DNA from: Nitratireductor mangrovi | Lineage (GTDB): Bacteria > Pseudomonadota > Alphaproteobacteria > Rhizobiales > Rhizobiaceae | Direction of reading: 5' to 3' | NCBI RefSeq assembly: GCF_007922615.2 | Contig: NZ_CP042301.2 | Coordinates: 3,828,001-3,892,000 of the forward strand | DNA length: 64,000 nt | Program-made: the position numbers and the translations under genes | Notes under the pieces: model-generated | What the model was told of the DNA's origin: nothing | Database searches by the model: none | Seen by the model: the letters and a program-made list of their open reading frames with translations, nothing else | In this document: one piece after another, positions 38,327-47,318 of the stretch | Layout of the letters: every line of letters begins with the position of its first letter | How positions within the stretch are numbered: position 1 is the first letter of the stretch

Positions 38327-39123
38327 CTCTTAAAGCCCGCGTCATCCCTTGCCTCGATGTGAAGGACGGCCGCGTCGTCAAGGGCGTCAATTTCGTCGAT
38401 CTCGTCGATGCCGGCGATCCGGTGGAAGCCGCCAAGGCCTATGACGCGGCCGGTGCCGACGAGCTCTGCTTCCTCGACATCACCGCCTCGTCCGACAACC
38501 GCGAGACCATCTTCGACGTCGTCGCGCGCACCGCCGAGCAATGTTTCATGCCGCTCACCGTGGGCGGCGGCGTACGCGCCATCGCCGACATCCGCAAGCT
38601 GCTTCTGGCCGGCGCGGACAAGGTCTCGATCAACACAGCCGCGGTGAAGAATCCCGATTTCGTCGCCGAGGCGGCCGACAAATTCGGCAATCAGTGCATC
38701 GTCGTGGCGATCGACGCCAAGAAGGTGTCCGCGCCGAGCGAGGCCGACCGCTGGGAGATCTTCACCCATGGCGGGCGCGAGCGCACGGGCATCGACGCGG
38801 TCGCCTTCGCGCAGGAGATGGTTGCGCGCGGCGCCGGCGAAATCCTGCTGACCTCGATGGACCGCGACGGCACCAAGGCCGGCTACGATCTGCCGCTGAC
38901 CCGCGCAGTCGCCGACGCGGTGCGTGCCCCGGTGATCGCCTCGGGCGGTGTCGGCGCGCTCGACCACCTGGTCGAGGGTATTCGCGACGGCCACGCCACG
39001 GCGGTCCTGGCGGCATCGATCTTCCATTTCGGCACCTTCACGATCGCCGAGGCCAAGGCGCATATGGCGGCTGCCGGCATTCCGATGCGCCTCGACCCGG
39101 CCATGACGGGACAGGCGGCATGA
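38323..39123 (+). CDS. hisF: Imidazole glycerol phosphate synthase, cyclase subunit
   Basis: 266 aa. [22 protein letters not shown] with the catalytic Asp, [10 protein letters not shown], and [15 protein letters not shown] with the second Asp; phosphate sites [11 protein letters not shown] and [11 protein letters not shown]. Forms IGP and AICAR from PRFAR with HisH ammonia. Four-base overlaps with hisA and hisE show tight coupling. Confidence 0.96.
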   Translation: MTLKARVIPCLDVKDGRVVKGVNFVDLVDAGDPVEAAKAYDAAGADELCFLDITASSDNRETIFDVVARTAEQCFMPLTVGGGVRAIADIRKLLLAGADKVSINTAAVKNPDFVAEAADKFGNQCIVVAIDAKKVSAPSEADRWEIFTHGGRERTGIDAVAFAQEMVARGAGEILLTSMDRDGTKAGYDLPLTRAVADAVRAPVIASGGVGALDHLVEGIRDGHATAVLAASIFHFGTFTIAEAKAHMAAAGIPMRLDPAMTGQAA

Positions 39124-39443
39124 GCGAATTCTCCCTGACCGACCTCGAGAAGATCATCGCCGAGCGGGCGCGCTCCGGCGACACGCAATCGTGGACGGCG
39201 AGGCTTTTCGCCGGCGGCACCGAAAAGGCGGCCAAGAAGCTCGGCGAGGAGGCGGTCGAGACGGTGATCGCGGCGATGAAGGGGGAGCATGACGGCCTCG
39301 TTTCCGAAAGCGCCGATCTCCTCTATCATTGGCTGGTCGTGCTCGCGCTGGCCGATATCCCGCTGGCCGAGGTCATGCGGGAGCTCGAGCGGCGCACGGC
39401 GCAGTCGGGCATCGCTGAAAAGGCGGCTCGCAAGGACGGCTGA
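39120..39443 (+). CDS. hisE: Phosphoribosyl-ATP pyrophosphatase
   Basis: 107 aa. [29 protein letters not shown] and [14 protein letters not shown] are the HisE (MazG-like helical) signatures with the metal-binding acidic residues. Second step of histidine synthesis. ATGA overlap with hisF. Last his gene here; coaA follows after 28 bp. Confidence 0.96.
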   Translation: MSEFSLTDLEKIIAERARSGDTQSWTARLFAGGTEKAAKKLGEEAVETVIAAMKGEHDGLVSESADLLYHWLVVLALADIPLAEVMRELERRTAQSGIAEKAARKDG

Positions 39444-39471
39444 GGCGAAGCGGAACGGAGACGGGAGGATC

Positions 39472-40431
39472 ATGGACCAGCTCGCGCCGGACCTGAAATA
39501 TTCGCCCTACCGTTTCTTTTCCGCCGAACGCTGGGCCGGGTTCCGCGCCGACACGCCGCTCACGCTTACCGAAGACGAAGTCCGCCGCCTTTCTTCGCTC
39601 AACGATCCCGTCGATATTGAGGAGGTCCGCCGCATCTACCTCTCGATGTCGCGGCTGCTTTCGGCTCATGCCGAGGCGAGCCAACTGCTCTTCCACCAGC
39701 GCAAGGTTTTCTTCAACGTTCCCGACGTGGTGAAGACGCCCTTCATCATCGGCATCGCCGGCTCGGTCGCGGTCGGCAAGTCGACCACGGCGCGCATCCT
39801 GAAGGAACTTCTGGCGCGCTGGCCGTCGAGCCCCAAGGTCGATCTCGTCACCACCGACGGTTTCCTCTATCCCAACGAGGTCCTGCGCCGCGAAAACATC
39901 ATGGACCGCAAGGGCTTCCCGCAGAGCTACGACGTCGGCGCACTGCTGCGCTTTCTGTCCGCAATCAAGTCGGGAGAACCCGACGTGCCGGCGCCGGTCT
40001 ATTCGCACTTGACCTATGACGTCATCCCCGACGAGCAGGTGATCATCGACCGCCCCGACATCCTGATCTTCGAGGGCATCAACGTGCTACAGACACGCGA
40101 ACTGCCCAGGGACGGCCGCGCCGTGCCGGTGGTGTCGGACTTCTTCGACTTCTCGATCTACATCGATGCCGAGGAGGACCTGATCCACAAATGGTATATC
40201 GACCGCTTCATGCGGCTGCGCGAGACTGCCTTCCGCAACCCGCAATCCTTCTTCCACCGTTATTCGCAGCTTTCCGAGGATGCCGCCCGCGCCATCGGTG
40301 AGGGCCTGTGGGCCAACATCAACCTCAAGAACCTGCGCGAGAACATCGTCCCGACGAGGCCGCGCGCCGACCTGATCCTTCGCAAGGGCGCCGATCACCT
40401 TGTCCAGGAAGTGGCGCTCAGGAAGTTGTAG
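39472..40431 (+). CDS. coaA: Pantothenate kinase type I
   Basis: 319 aa from ATG 39472 behind [27 protein letters not shown]-loop [18 protein letters not shown] (about residues 93-110), TTDGFLYPN and the GINVLQ segment define bacterial CoaA, which phosphorylates pantothenate and is CoA-inhibited in known members. It stands after hisE as in other Rhizobiales. Convergent with the Lrp-type gene. Confidence 0.95.
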   Translation: MDQLAPDLKYSPYRFFSAERWAGFRADTPLTLTEDEVRRLSSLNDPVDIEEVRRIYLSMSRLLSAHAEASQLLFHQRKVFFNVPDVVKTPFIIGIAGSVAVGKSTTARILKELLARWPSSPKVDLVTTDGFLYPNEVLRRENIMDRKGFPQSYDVGALLRFLSAIKSGEPDVPAPVYSHLTYDVIPDEQVIIDRPDILIFEGINVLQTRELPRDGRAVPVVSDFFDFSIYIDAEEDLIHKWYIDRFMRLRETAFRNPQSFFHRYSQLSEDAARAIGEGLWANINLKNLRENIVPTRPRADLILRKGADHLVQEVALRKL

Positions 40432-40451
40432 CCCGCAGCAGTGCGGTGGGG

Positions 40452-40925
40452 TCAGAACGGCAGCCGGGCGCTCTCCTTGACCTCCTTCATGACGAAGAAT
40501 GTTCGCGTCTGACGGACGCCGGGCAGCGCGATCAACTTCTGGCCGTGCAACTTGTTGAAATCGGCCATGTCGCGAACCCGTATCTTCAGCAGATAGTCGA
40601 AGTCGCCCGCGACAAGGTTGCAATCGAGCACCTCCTTGAGCTTGTGTACGGCACCCTCGAACGCGGCGAAGCTCTCGGGTGTGGAGCGGTCGAGCACCAC
40701 GCCGACCATCACCAGCGCGCCGAGACCTACCGCCGCCGGCGCGATCTCCGCCCGGACGCCCTTGATGCAACCCTCGTCGAACAGGCGCTGAGTCCGCCGA
40801 TGGCAGGTTGCGGGGCTGACATTCACGCGCGATGCCAGTTCGGCATTGGTCAGACGGCCTTCGGCCTGCAGGGCCCGCAGGATGTTGATATCGATCCGGT
40901 CGAGAGTCGTGAAAGAATCTTCCAT
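40452..40925 (-). CDS. acdR: Lrp/AsnC-family regulator, probable AcdR
   Basis: 157 aa. N-terminal HTH (LDRIDINILRALQAEGRLTNAELASRVNVSPATCHRRTQRL, residues 8-49) and C-terminal RAM domain (VLDCNLVAGDFDYLLKIRVRDMADFNKL). It is divergent from acdS across 140 bp. In Pseudomonas, an Lrp-type protein in this position (AcdR) controls acdS. The name rests on that adjacency; a general amino-acid-responsive Lrp protein is the alternative. Confidence 0.82.
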   Translation of the reverse strand: MEDSFTTLDRIDINILRALQAEGRLTNAELASRVNVSPATCHRRTQRLFDEGCIKGVRAEIAPAAVGLGALVMVGVVLDRSTPESFAAFEGAVHKLKEVLDCNLVAGDFDYLLKIRVRDMADFNKLHGQKLIALPGVRQTRTFFVMKEVKESARLPF

Positions 40926-41016
40926 AGATAAGCCAACCTGCGAGATAAAACAGAAACAACTCTAGTCACTTTTCCTCAGGCTGAGAAGCTGCCGCGTCGT
41001 TTTTGAGAGCACCTTC

Positions 41017-41035
41017 CGATAGCGTTCGGCTATCG
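41017..41035. promoter_or_regulatory. Palindrome in the acdR-acdS intergenic region
   Basis: CGATAGC (41017-41023), spacer GTTCG, GCTATCG (41029-41035): a perfect inverted repeat with 7-bp arms, 30 bp before the acdS GTG. Spacing and symmetry fit an operator for the divergent Lrp-type regulator. It has no T-tract, so it is not a terminator. Confidence 0.5.
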
Positions 41036-41065
41036 TTGTGCCAACAACCGATCCGGAGACCGACA

Positions 41066-42085
41066 GTGCCGCTACTCGAAAAGTTCGAACGCTATCCGCT
41101 GACATTCGGCCCGACGCCGATAGAGCCGCTGCCGCGCCTTTCGGCCGCGCTCGGCGGCAAGGTGCAGGTCTTCGCCAAGCGCGACGACTGTAATTCCGGG
41201 TTGGCGATGGGCGGCAACAAGCTCAGGAAGCTCGAATACATCGTGCCCGATGCGATCGCCTCGGGTGCCGACACGCTGGTCTCGATCGGCGGCGTGCAAT
41301 CGAACCATACGCGCATGGTCGCCGCGGCCGCCGCCAAGATCGGCATGAAATGCGTGGTGATCCAGGAGAAATGGGTGCCGCATCACGACGCCGTCTACGA
41401 CCGCGTCGGCAACATTCTGATGACGCGGCTGATGGGAGCGGACAGCCGCCTCGTCGACGATGGGTTCGACATCGGCATCCGCAGGAGCTGGGAGGAAGCG
41501 ATCCAGTCGGTGAAGGATGCCGGCGGCAAGCCCTATCCGATTCCGGCGGGCGCATCGGTGCACAAATTTGGCGGACTTGGATATGTCGGCTTCGCCGAGG
41601 AGGTGGCGAGGCAGGAAAGGGATCTGGGCTTCCGCTTTGACTATGTCGTGGTCTGCGTGGTGACCGGTTCCACACAGGCCGGCATGATCGTGGGTTTCGC
41701 CGCGCAGGGCCGAGCGGAGCGGGTGATCGGCATCGATGCGTCCGGCACGGTCGAACAGACGCGGGCGCAGGTGCGCAGCATCGTCGACAACACGGCCGAG
41801 CTGGTCGGGCTCGGACGCGCGGTGGGCGATGACGAGATCGTCATCAACCCCGACTACGCCTATCCCGCCTACGGCGTCCCCTCGGACGAGACCAATGAAG
41901 CAATCCGCATGGCGGCGCGCACGGAAGCCATGATCACGGATCCCGTCTATGAAGGGAAGTCGATGCAAGGTCTGATCGACCTGACGCGCAAGGGCTTCTT
42001 CCCGGACGGCGCGAAGGTGCTCTATGCGCATCTTGGCGGCGCCCCGGCGATCAATGGCTACGCCTCCTATTACAAGGACGGCTAG
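41066..42085 (+). CDS. acdS: 1-aminocyclopropane-1-carboxylate deaminase
   Basis: 339 aa from GTG 41066 ([20 protein letters not shown]) with GGAG upstream. PLP enzyme cleaving ACC, the ethylene precursor, to ammonia and 2-oxobutyrate. [10 protein letters not shown] gives the PLP Lys52; Ser79 (QSN), Tyr295, Glu296 and Leu323 match Lys51, Ser78, Tyr294, Glu295 and Leu322 of Pseudomonas enzymes with an offset of one. Glu and Leu at the last two positions separate true ACC deaminases from D-cysteine desulfhydrases (Ser and Thr there). Lowers plant ethylene in plant-associated bacteria. Confidence 0.93.
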   Translation: MPLLEKFERYPLTFGPTPIEPLPRLSAALGGKVQVFAKRDDCNSGLAMGGNKLRKLEYIVPDAIASGADTLVSIGGVQSNHTRMVAAAAAKIGMKCVVIQEKWVPHHDAVYDRVGNILMTRLMGADSRLVDDGFDIGIRRSWEEAIQSVKDAGGKPYPIPAGASVHKFGGLGYVGFAEEVARQERDLGFRFDYVVVCVVTGSTQAGMIVGFAAQGRAERVIGIDASGTVEQTRAQVRSIVDNTAELVGLGRAVGDDEIVINPDYAYPAYGVPSDETNEAIRMAARTEAMITDPVYEGKSMQGLIDLTRKGFFPDGAKVLYAHLGGAPAINGYASYYKDG

Positions 42086-42112
42086 CCTCGGGCGGCTTCG
42101 CCCCCGCGTCAC

Positions 42113-42736
42113 TCAGGCATGGTCCGGCGTTGTCACCCTCCTCAGGGTCAGGTTGATCCTGCCACCACGTTTCAGCAGATCCGAGGTCGACGGATAGATG
42201 CGGTCGACGCCGTGGTAGCAAAGCCGCCCCTTGCCGCCGAGGATGACGACATCGCCGCTGTCCAGCCGGAACGAGACGGTTCGTCCGCCGCGCGTCGTTC
42301 CCCCGACGCGGAACAGGCAGGCGTCACCCAAGGACACCGAGACCACGGGAGCGTCGAAATTGTCCTCGTCGCGATCCTGGTGCAGTCCCATTTTCGCTTC
42401 CGGGCCATAGAAGTTGATCAGGCAGGCCTCGGGCGGGTGAGGGTAATCTGCGACCTCGTCCCAAAGCGCCAGGAGACGTTCCGGGACGGCCGGCCATGGC
42501 TCGCCGGTGACCGGATGCGTTGCCTGGTAGCGGTAGCCGCGCTCGCGGTCGGTCAGCCAGCCGAGCGCCCCGCAATTGGTCATTCGCACGCTCATCTGCT
42601 TGCCGGTCTTCGGCATTTCCGGCGTGTAGAGCGGCGCCTCCGCCACCACGGCACGGACGTCGTCCACCAGCGCCTGCTGTTCCGCTGGCGAAAGATGCCC
42701 GGGCATGTGGCGCACGCCGTGCGGCAGGACCACCAT
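42113..42736 (-). CDS. alkB: AlkB-like 2-oxoglutarate/Fe(II) DNA repair dioxygenase
   Basis: 207 aa. HQDRDEDNFDAPVVSVSLG supplies HxD, LCYHGVDRIYP the distal His, and RGGRINLTLRRV the 2-oxoglutarate Arg, the complete AlkB set. MSVRMTNCGALGWLTDRERGYRYQ is the nucleotide lid. It reverses N1-methyladenine and N3-methylcytosine. No Ada/LexA-type box is obvious upstream; a strong hairpin terminator separates it from the upstream LysM gene. Confidence 0.93.
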   Translation of the reverse strand: MVVLPHGVRHMPGHLSPAEQQALVDDVRAVVAEAPLYTPEMPKTGKQMSVRMTNCGALGWLTDRERGYRYQATHPVTGEPWPAVPERLLALWDEVADYPHPPEACLINFYGPEAKMGLHQDRDEDNFDAPVVSVSLGDACLFRVGGTTRGGRTVSFRLDSGDVVILGGKGRLCYHGVDRIYPSTSDLLKRGGRINLTLRRVTTPDHA

Positions 42737-42764
42737 CGGCCGCTCCTTCGGGCCTATCCCATGA

Positions 42765-42793
42765 AAAACGGCGAGACCCTGTCCCGCCGTTTT
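42765..42793 (-). terminator. Intrinsic terminator downstream of the BON-LysM gene
   Basis: AAAACGGCG (42765-42773), 11-base loop, CGCCGTTTT (42785-42793). Read on the minus strand the stem ends in TTTT, just past the BON-LysM stop and ahead of alkB. A- and T-ends are symmetric, so it may work both ways. Confidence 0.7.
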
Positions 42794-42832
42794 GTCGATG
42801 ACAACCCGAAAACGGGCTGGCGTCGCCGAAGT

Positions 42833-43348
42833 CTATGCGTCGGCAAGCTCGGGGATACGCAGCACCTGCCCTGGATAGATCTTGTCCGGGTCGGACAGCA
42901 TCGGCCGGTTGGCCTCGAAAATGACCGTGTATTTGTTACCTTTGCCTTTGCCATAGGCCTTCTCGGCGATCTTCCAGAGATTGTCGCCCTTCTCTACCGT
43001 ATGGAAGACCGGCGCCTTGGCCGGCGTTGCCGCCGCCACCAGCTCGGTCATGTCGACGCTGTCGAGCTTCAGTCCGGATTCTGGCGCCACGACCTTGAGT
43101 TCGCCTGCCTCGACCTTGGAGATGCCGAGCGTGTTGCCGACCGCGACGACGGCCTTCTCGAACACCGACTGGTCGGAAACCACGCCCTTCAGAACCACCT
43201 TGTCGCCTTCGACGGCCACGTCGACCTTGTCGGTGCCGAGCTTGTAGGAATCGAGCTCCTTCTTGACGGCGTCGGCGTCCGGCGCTTCGTCGTCACCGCC
43301 GATGCCGATTTTCTTTCCCACAGATTTGACGAAGTCGAAGATTCCCAT
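42833..43348 (-). CDS. BON-LysM domain protein (Kbp/YgaU-like)
   Basis: 171 aa from ATG 43348 (MGIFDFVKSVGKKIGIGG). A BON domain (about 40-100; VEGDKVVLKGVVSDQSVFEKAVVAVGNTLGISKV) precedes a C-terminal LysM (about 115-170; HTVEKGDNLWKIAEKAYGKGKGNKYTVIFEANR). The order BON-LysM and the GIFDF start match E. coli Kbp (YgaU), a cytoplasmic K+-binding protein. No signal peptide is present, in line with Kbp rather than a wall-bound LysM protein. Confidence 0.88.
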   Translation of the reverse strand: MGIFDFVKSVGKKIGIGGDDEAPDADAVKKELDSYKLGTDKVDVAVEGDKVVLKGVVSDQSVFEKAVVAVGNTLGISKVEAGELKVVAPESGLKLDSVDMTELVAAATPAKAPVFHTVEKGDNLWKIAEKAYGKGKGNKYTVIFEANRPMLSDPDKIYPGQVLRIPELADA

Positions 43349-43422
43349 GGCACCAGGCCTCCACTTGATGTTGCAGCTCGAAAACTTTGCATTTGCCTGC
43401 GACAAATGGAAGACCGTGGAGC

Positions 43423-43465
43423 TTCCGCCGGGCGGTCTCGAATCTCGGCGACCCGCCCGGCGGAA
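43423..43465. repeat. 13-bp perfect inverted repeat downstream of the MetE-like gene
   Basis: TTCCGCCGGGCGG (43423-43435), 17-base loop, CCGCCCGGCGGAA (43453-43465). It sits 21 bp past the stop of the MetE-like gene and 75 bp before the BON-LysM start. Very stable hairpin but without a T-tract; perhaps a transcript-end stabiliser or Rho-assisted terminator. Confidence 0.6.
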
Positions 43466-43485
43466 CCCGGCCCCCGCCGGAACCC

Positions 43486-44613
43486 CTATTTGTCGACGCC
43501 GCCCCAGATCGCCTCGGCCGTCTTCACCACCAGGTCGAGTTTGCGCTTCTGGTCGTCCTCGGTGACCTTGTTGCCCTCCTCGGTCGAGGCGAAGCCGCAT
43601 TGCGGGGCAATACCGAGCTGGCCGATATCGGCATGCTTGCCGGCCTCGTCGAACTTCCGCTTGAGTTCGTCGAGCTTCTCCAGTTCACCGACCTTGGTTG
43701 TGATGAAGCCCGGCAGCACGCGCTTGCTGCCTTTCGGCAGCAGCCTGAGCGGCTCCAGTCCGCCGGCGCGTTCGGTGTCGTATTCCATGAAGTAGATGTC
43801 GACGCCGGTCTTGTTGAAGATCGCGTCGGCAGCCGGGTCGTAGGCGCCCTCGGCGGCGTAGGTGGAGACAAAATTGCCGCGGCACATATGCATGCCGATC
43901 AGCATGTCATCGGGCCGGTCCTTGATCGCTTCGTGCATCATCCAGGCATAGCGGTCGATCAGCCAGTCGGGATCTTCGCCCACGGCCTGCTTGTCGGCGC
44001 GGTGCTTGGGGTCGCACAGATAGGCAAAAAAGATGTCGTCCATCTGCAGGTAGCGGCAGCCGGCGTCGTAAAAGGCCTTCACTGCCTTGGCATAGGTCTT
44101 GGCGATATCCGCGAACAGCACCTCGTCGTCGGCATATTCTTTCGGATGGATGTCGGCCTTGGCGGTGCGGAAATGGCAGCAGGACGGGCCAGGGATCGAG
44201 ATTTTCGGCGTCACCCCGGTGACCGACGCAACGTAGCTGAAATGGTCCAGCATCGGGTGGTCGTCGGGGAAATCGAGCTTGTCCTTGATCGTCGGAAAGA
44301 TCGGCCTCAGCTTGACGCCGTGGAACTGCACGCCCTCGTCGCGTTCTTCGAGATCGAAGCCGCTGAGGCCACCCATGAAGTCGTAGTGCCAGAACGAGCG
44401 CCGGTACTCGCCGTCCGTTACCGCGAGCAGCCCGGCATTTTCCTGCATTTTCACCGCGTCGCGGATCGCCTCGTCCTCGACCGCTTTCAGTTCCTCAGCG
44501 TCAATAGCTTTGTCTTCGTAAAAGCGCTTGCGCGCCTCCTTGACGGCGGCGGGCCGCAACAGGCTGCCGACATGGTCTGCGCGATAGGGCGGTGTGGCGG
44601 TGGTGGCTGGCAT
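43486..44613 (-). CDS. MetE C-terminal-domain-like methyltransferase
   Basis: 375 aa from ATG 44613 behind GGGAG. A stand-alone catalytic half of cobalamin-independent methionine synthase. Zinc ligands are all visible: HMC (His, Cys) in IGMHMCRGN, Glu in YFMEYDTERAG, and Cys in APQCGFAS. YRADHVGSLLRP opens the barrel. Half-length MetE-like proteins (YxjG or MetE core type) transfer methyl groups to homocysteine from a donor that is not full-length-MetE folate triglutamate in the cases known. The exact donor is unknown. The 241 bp upstream shows no riboswitch I can recognise. Confidence 0.85.
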   Translation of the reverse strand: MPATTATPPYRADHVGSLLRPAAVKEARKRFYEDKAIDAEELKAVEDEAIRDAVKMQENAGLLAVTDGEYRRSFWHYDFMGGLSGFDLEERDEGVQFHGVKLRPIFPTIKDKLDFPDDHPMLDHFSYVASVTGVTPKISIPGPSCCHFRTAKADIHPKEYADDEVLFADIAKTYAKAVKAFYDAGCRYLQMDDIFFAYLCDPKHRADKQAVGEDPDWLIDRYAWMMHEAIKDRPDDMLIGMHMCRGNFVSTYAAEGAYDPAADAIFNKTGVDIYFMEYDTERAGGLEPLRLLPKGSKRVLPGFITTKVGELEKLDELKRKFDEAGKHADIGQLGIAPQCGFASTEEGNKVTEDDQKRKLDLVVKTAEAIWGGVDK

Positions 44614-44854
44614 GATGTCTCCCTGACCCGGCGTTGAGAACACGTCGCGCGTCGGGGAAGCGGTCTGCGGTCGTCACGTCGGTAATCGAAATTCCGTCGC
44701 CGTGTATACATTCTGCGGCGAGCCACGATCAACCCGTCGGGCCGCAATATGTCGGAGTTCGACCGGAGAACGCACAGCCTGATCCGGTCTCGTTGGTAGT
44801 AGGGCCGGGCATGTTCAAGCCGGGTACGTGCCGCCAAGGCGGCGTTGGCTTTAT

Positions 44855-47044
44855 TCAGTTTCCGAGAATGATATCCATGATGGAGCCGGTCGAGCGGCGT
44901 TCGCCGCCGACCTCGGCCTTCGGGCGCGGGATCGAGGCGGTGGTCGAGCGTTCGACCGGTGGTGCAAAGCCGTCCGCATCCCTTTCGCCGACCGAGGTGG
45001 TACCGACCGGCTTTACCGGACGCGGGGCGGCTTCCCGTGTCTCGGCGGTCACCGGGCCACGCCAGCCGGCGCCGGGCAGCACTTTCACTGCGACGCCCTT
45101 GTGGGCGGCAACCATGAATTCGTGCCAGGCCAGAGCCGGGAGCGAGCCGCCGGTAACGTTCTTCGTCGGCGTGCCGTCGTCATTGCCGAACCAGACGCCG
45201 GTAGTGAGGTTTGCCGTGTAGCCGATGAACCAGGCGTCGCGCGAATTCTGGCTGGTGCCGGTCTTGCCGGCCGCCGGCCAGCCAAAGGCTGCGTTTCGCG
45301 CGGTGCCCGAGCGCACGGTCTCGGCCATCATCTGGTTCATCATGGCGACGTGCTCGGCGCTGATCACGCGCGGAATCGAGGCCGGCTTGTGCTCGTAGAG
45401 CAGCTTGCCGGTCAACGTCTTTACCCGTCTTACGAAATGCACCGAGGGACGATAGCCGCCATTGGCAAAGGGCACATAGGCCGCGGTGATTTCGAGCGGC
45501 GTTACTTCCGAGGTGCCGAGAGCGATCGACGTGTTGGCGGCAAGTTTCGATTCGATGCCGAGCCGGCGCGCGGTATCCACGACCGCGCGCGGGCCGACCT
45601 CCATGGCGAGCTGGGCCGAGACCGAATTGAGCGATTTGGCGAGCGCGGTGGCCAGCGTGACGCGTCCGTAATATTTGCCGTTGTAATTGTCGGGCGTCCA
45701 TTTGCCGATCCGTACCGGTGCGTCGTTGCGCATGCTTTCCGGGGTGCGGCCGGCTTCGAGTGCGGCCAGAAACACGAACGGCTTGAATGCCGAGCCCGGC
45801 TGGCGGCGCGCCTCCGAGGCGCGGTCGAACTGGCTGTTGGCATAATCGTAGCCGCCGACCATGGCGCGCACGGCGCCGGTTCCGTCTATGGAGACCAGGG
45901 CGCCCTGGCTGACCCGGCGCTTGTCGCCGTTTTCGCCGATCAGGCGGCGGATCGACCGTTCTGCGAGCTTCTGCAAGGTGAGGTCGACCGTCGTCTCGAC
46001 GACGACGTCGGCACGTACATCGCCAATCAGCCCCGGCAGTTCCTCCATGATGCGGTCGGCGACATAGTGCTCCGAACCCGTCCAGTAGGCCGCTGCGCGC
46101 GTTGCCGGTGCACTCATGGCGGTCGTCAGCTCGCGGCCGTTGATCAGGCCCTGGTCGTTCATGGCGGCGAGCACCAGCTGCGCGCGCGCCTCGGCGGCCT
46201 TCGGATCGCGGGCCGGCGACAGCCGCGACGGTGCCTTCAGGAGCCCTGCGAGAAGGGCTGCCTCCGGCAGCGAGACTTCGCGCGCCGACTTGTTGAAATA
46301 GCGCCTCGACGCCGCTTCGACACCATAGGAACCGGAGCCGAAATAGACCCGGTTCAGATACATTTCCAGGATCTGGGCCTTGGTATGCCTGTGCTCCAGC
46401 CACAGCGCCAGAAGCACCTCCTGCACCTTGCGCTCGATGGTGCGGTCGGGCTCAAGAAACAGGTTCTTGGCAAGCTGCTGGGTGAGGGTAGAGCCGCCCT
46501 GGACCAGACGCCCCTCCACGATGTTGGCGAACATGGCGCGGGCCAGCCCGAGCGGGTCGACGCCGAAATGCGAATAGAAGCGCCGGTCCTCGATGGCGAT
46601 GACGGCCTGCGGGATGTAGGGCGACATCTCGTGCAGGCCGACCGCCTCGCCGCCTGTCATGCCGCGATTGGCGATTAGGTCGCCATCGACCGCAAGAATC
46701 TTGACGTTGGGCGGCCGGTCCGGCACCGACCATGTGGTCGCGCTGGGCATGCGCGCGCCGTAGAAGGCGACCAGCGCCGCGCCCGCGATACCGGCCCAGA
46801 TGGCAAAGACCAGCCCCCAGTAGGACGCTCCGCGGATGAGCGACCAGATCGCGCCACGTGCGCGCCGGGTCGTCTTGCGGCGGGCGCCGCCGCCCCGAAC
46901 CGGCGTCTTGCGGTTGCCGCCGGACTTCCCAGTCGCCGCCTTGGAGGATTTCGGCCGGGCCGCGCCACCGGCGGGCGCGCGCCTTTTTGCCCTCGATCCC
47001 TCGAAGGTCGGCTCGATCCGCGCTGTTGGCTTTCGCCTCGTCAT
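44855..47044 (-). CDS. Class A penicillin-binding protein (bifunctional, PBP1-type)
   Basis: 729 aa. A Lys/Arg-rich cytoplasmic N-terminus (about 1-70) and one membrane anchor (about 75-95) precede the GT51 transglycosylase (EDRRFYSHFGVDP with catalytic Glu; GGSTLTQQLAKN) and the transpeptidase with GSAFKPF (catalytic Ser, SxxK), SLN and KTGTS. The C-terminal about 80 residues are Pro/Ser-rich. It polymerises and cross-links peptidoglycan in the periplasm. The family mixes PBP1a/1c names; I do not choose one. Confidence 0.93.
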   Translation of the reverse strand: MTRRKPTARIEPTFEGSRAKRRAPAGGAARPKSSKAATGKSGGNRKTPVRGGGARRKTTRRARGAIWSLIRGASYWGLVFAIWAGIAGAALVAFYGARMPSATTWSVPDRPPNVKILAVDGDLIANRGMTGGEAVGLHEMSPYIPQAVIAIEDRRFYSHFGVDPLGLARAMFANIVEGRLVQGGSTLTQQLAKNLFLEPDRTIERKVQEVLLALWLEHRHTKAQILEMYLNRVYFGSGSYGVEAASRRYFNKSAREVSLPEAALLAGLLKAPSRLSPARDPKAAEARAQLVLAAMNDQGLINGRELTTAMSAPATRAAAYWTGSEHYVADRIMEELPGLIGDVRADVVVETTVDLTLQKLAERSIRRLIGENGDKRRVSQGALVSIDGTGAVRAMVGGYDYANSQFDRASEARRQPGSAFKPFVFLAALEAGRTPESMRNDAPVRIGKWTPDNYNGKYYGRVTLATALAKSLNSVSAQLAMEVGPRAVVDTARRLGIESKLAANTSIALGTSEVTPLEITAAYVPFANGGYRPSVHFVRRVKTLTGKLLYEHKPASIPRVISAEHVAMMNQMMAETVRSGTARNAAFGWPAAGKTGTSQNSRDAWFIGYTANLTTGVWFGNDDGTPTKNVTGGSLPALAWHEFMVAAHKGVAVKVLPGAGWRGPVTAETREAAPRPVKPVGTTSVGERDADGFAPPVERSTTASIPRPKAEVGGERRSTGSIMDIILGN

Positions 47045-47318
47045 GAACTGTCCGCCATCCCCGTTCCGGACGCGAATTGGACAGTAGGTTCGGGGGTTTA
47101 AGGGCGGGTTAAGCGGCGGTTGGCGGCTGGCGAGGCTCGTTCCGTCTCCCAGGAACGCAAAGAGACAACTTGCCGCCGCCGCGCCTCCAAGCCCGCGCGC
47201 AGTGCTAACCTCCGCCTAACCATGTTGCCCGAAGGGCGAAGCCCAACGTCTTCGGCGGGGTCGGCTTAAGCCTTTCGTCGCCGCTTGCGGCTAGATTCCG
47301 CCTTATCGGAGAGGGCTC

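Noticed and set aside
40433..40446. CCGCA-GCAG-TGCGG hairpin between convergent coaA and acdR
   Set aside because: Only 5-bp arms and no T-tract; such a structure is expected by chance in GC-rich DNA.
42090..42103. GGGCG-GCTT-CGCCC hairpin between convergent acdS and alkB
   Set aside because: Five-bp arms and no T-tract; too weak to call a terminator.
44830..44843. GCCGCC-AA-GGCGGC hairpin 3' of the class A PBP gene
   Set aside because: The loop is only two bases and no T-tract follows on the minus strand; not a convincing terminator.
44614..44854. 241-bp gap upstream of the MetE-like gene, possible SAM or cobalamin riboswitch
   Set aside because: No conserved SAM-II or cobalamin-box pattern could be recognised by eye; a covariance search would settle it.
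47045..47318. 274-bp gap between the PBP and acyltransferase genes
   Set aside because: Looked for RNA genes, operators and small frames; saw nothing beyond ordinary divergent promoter space.
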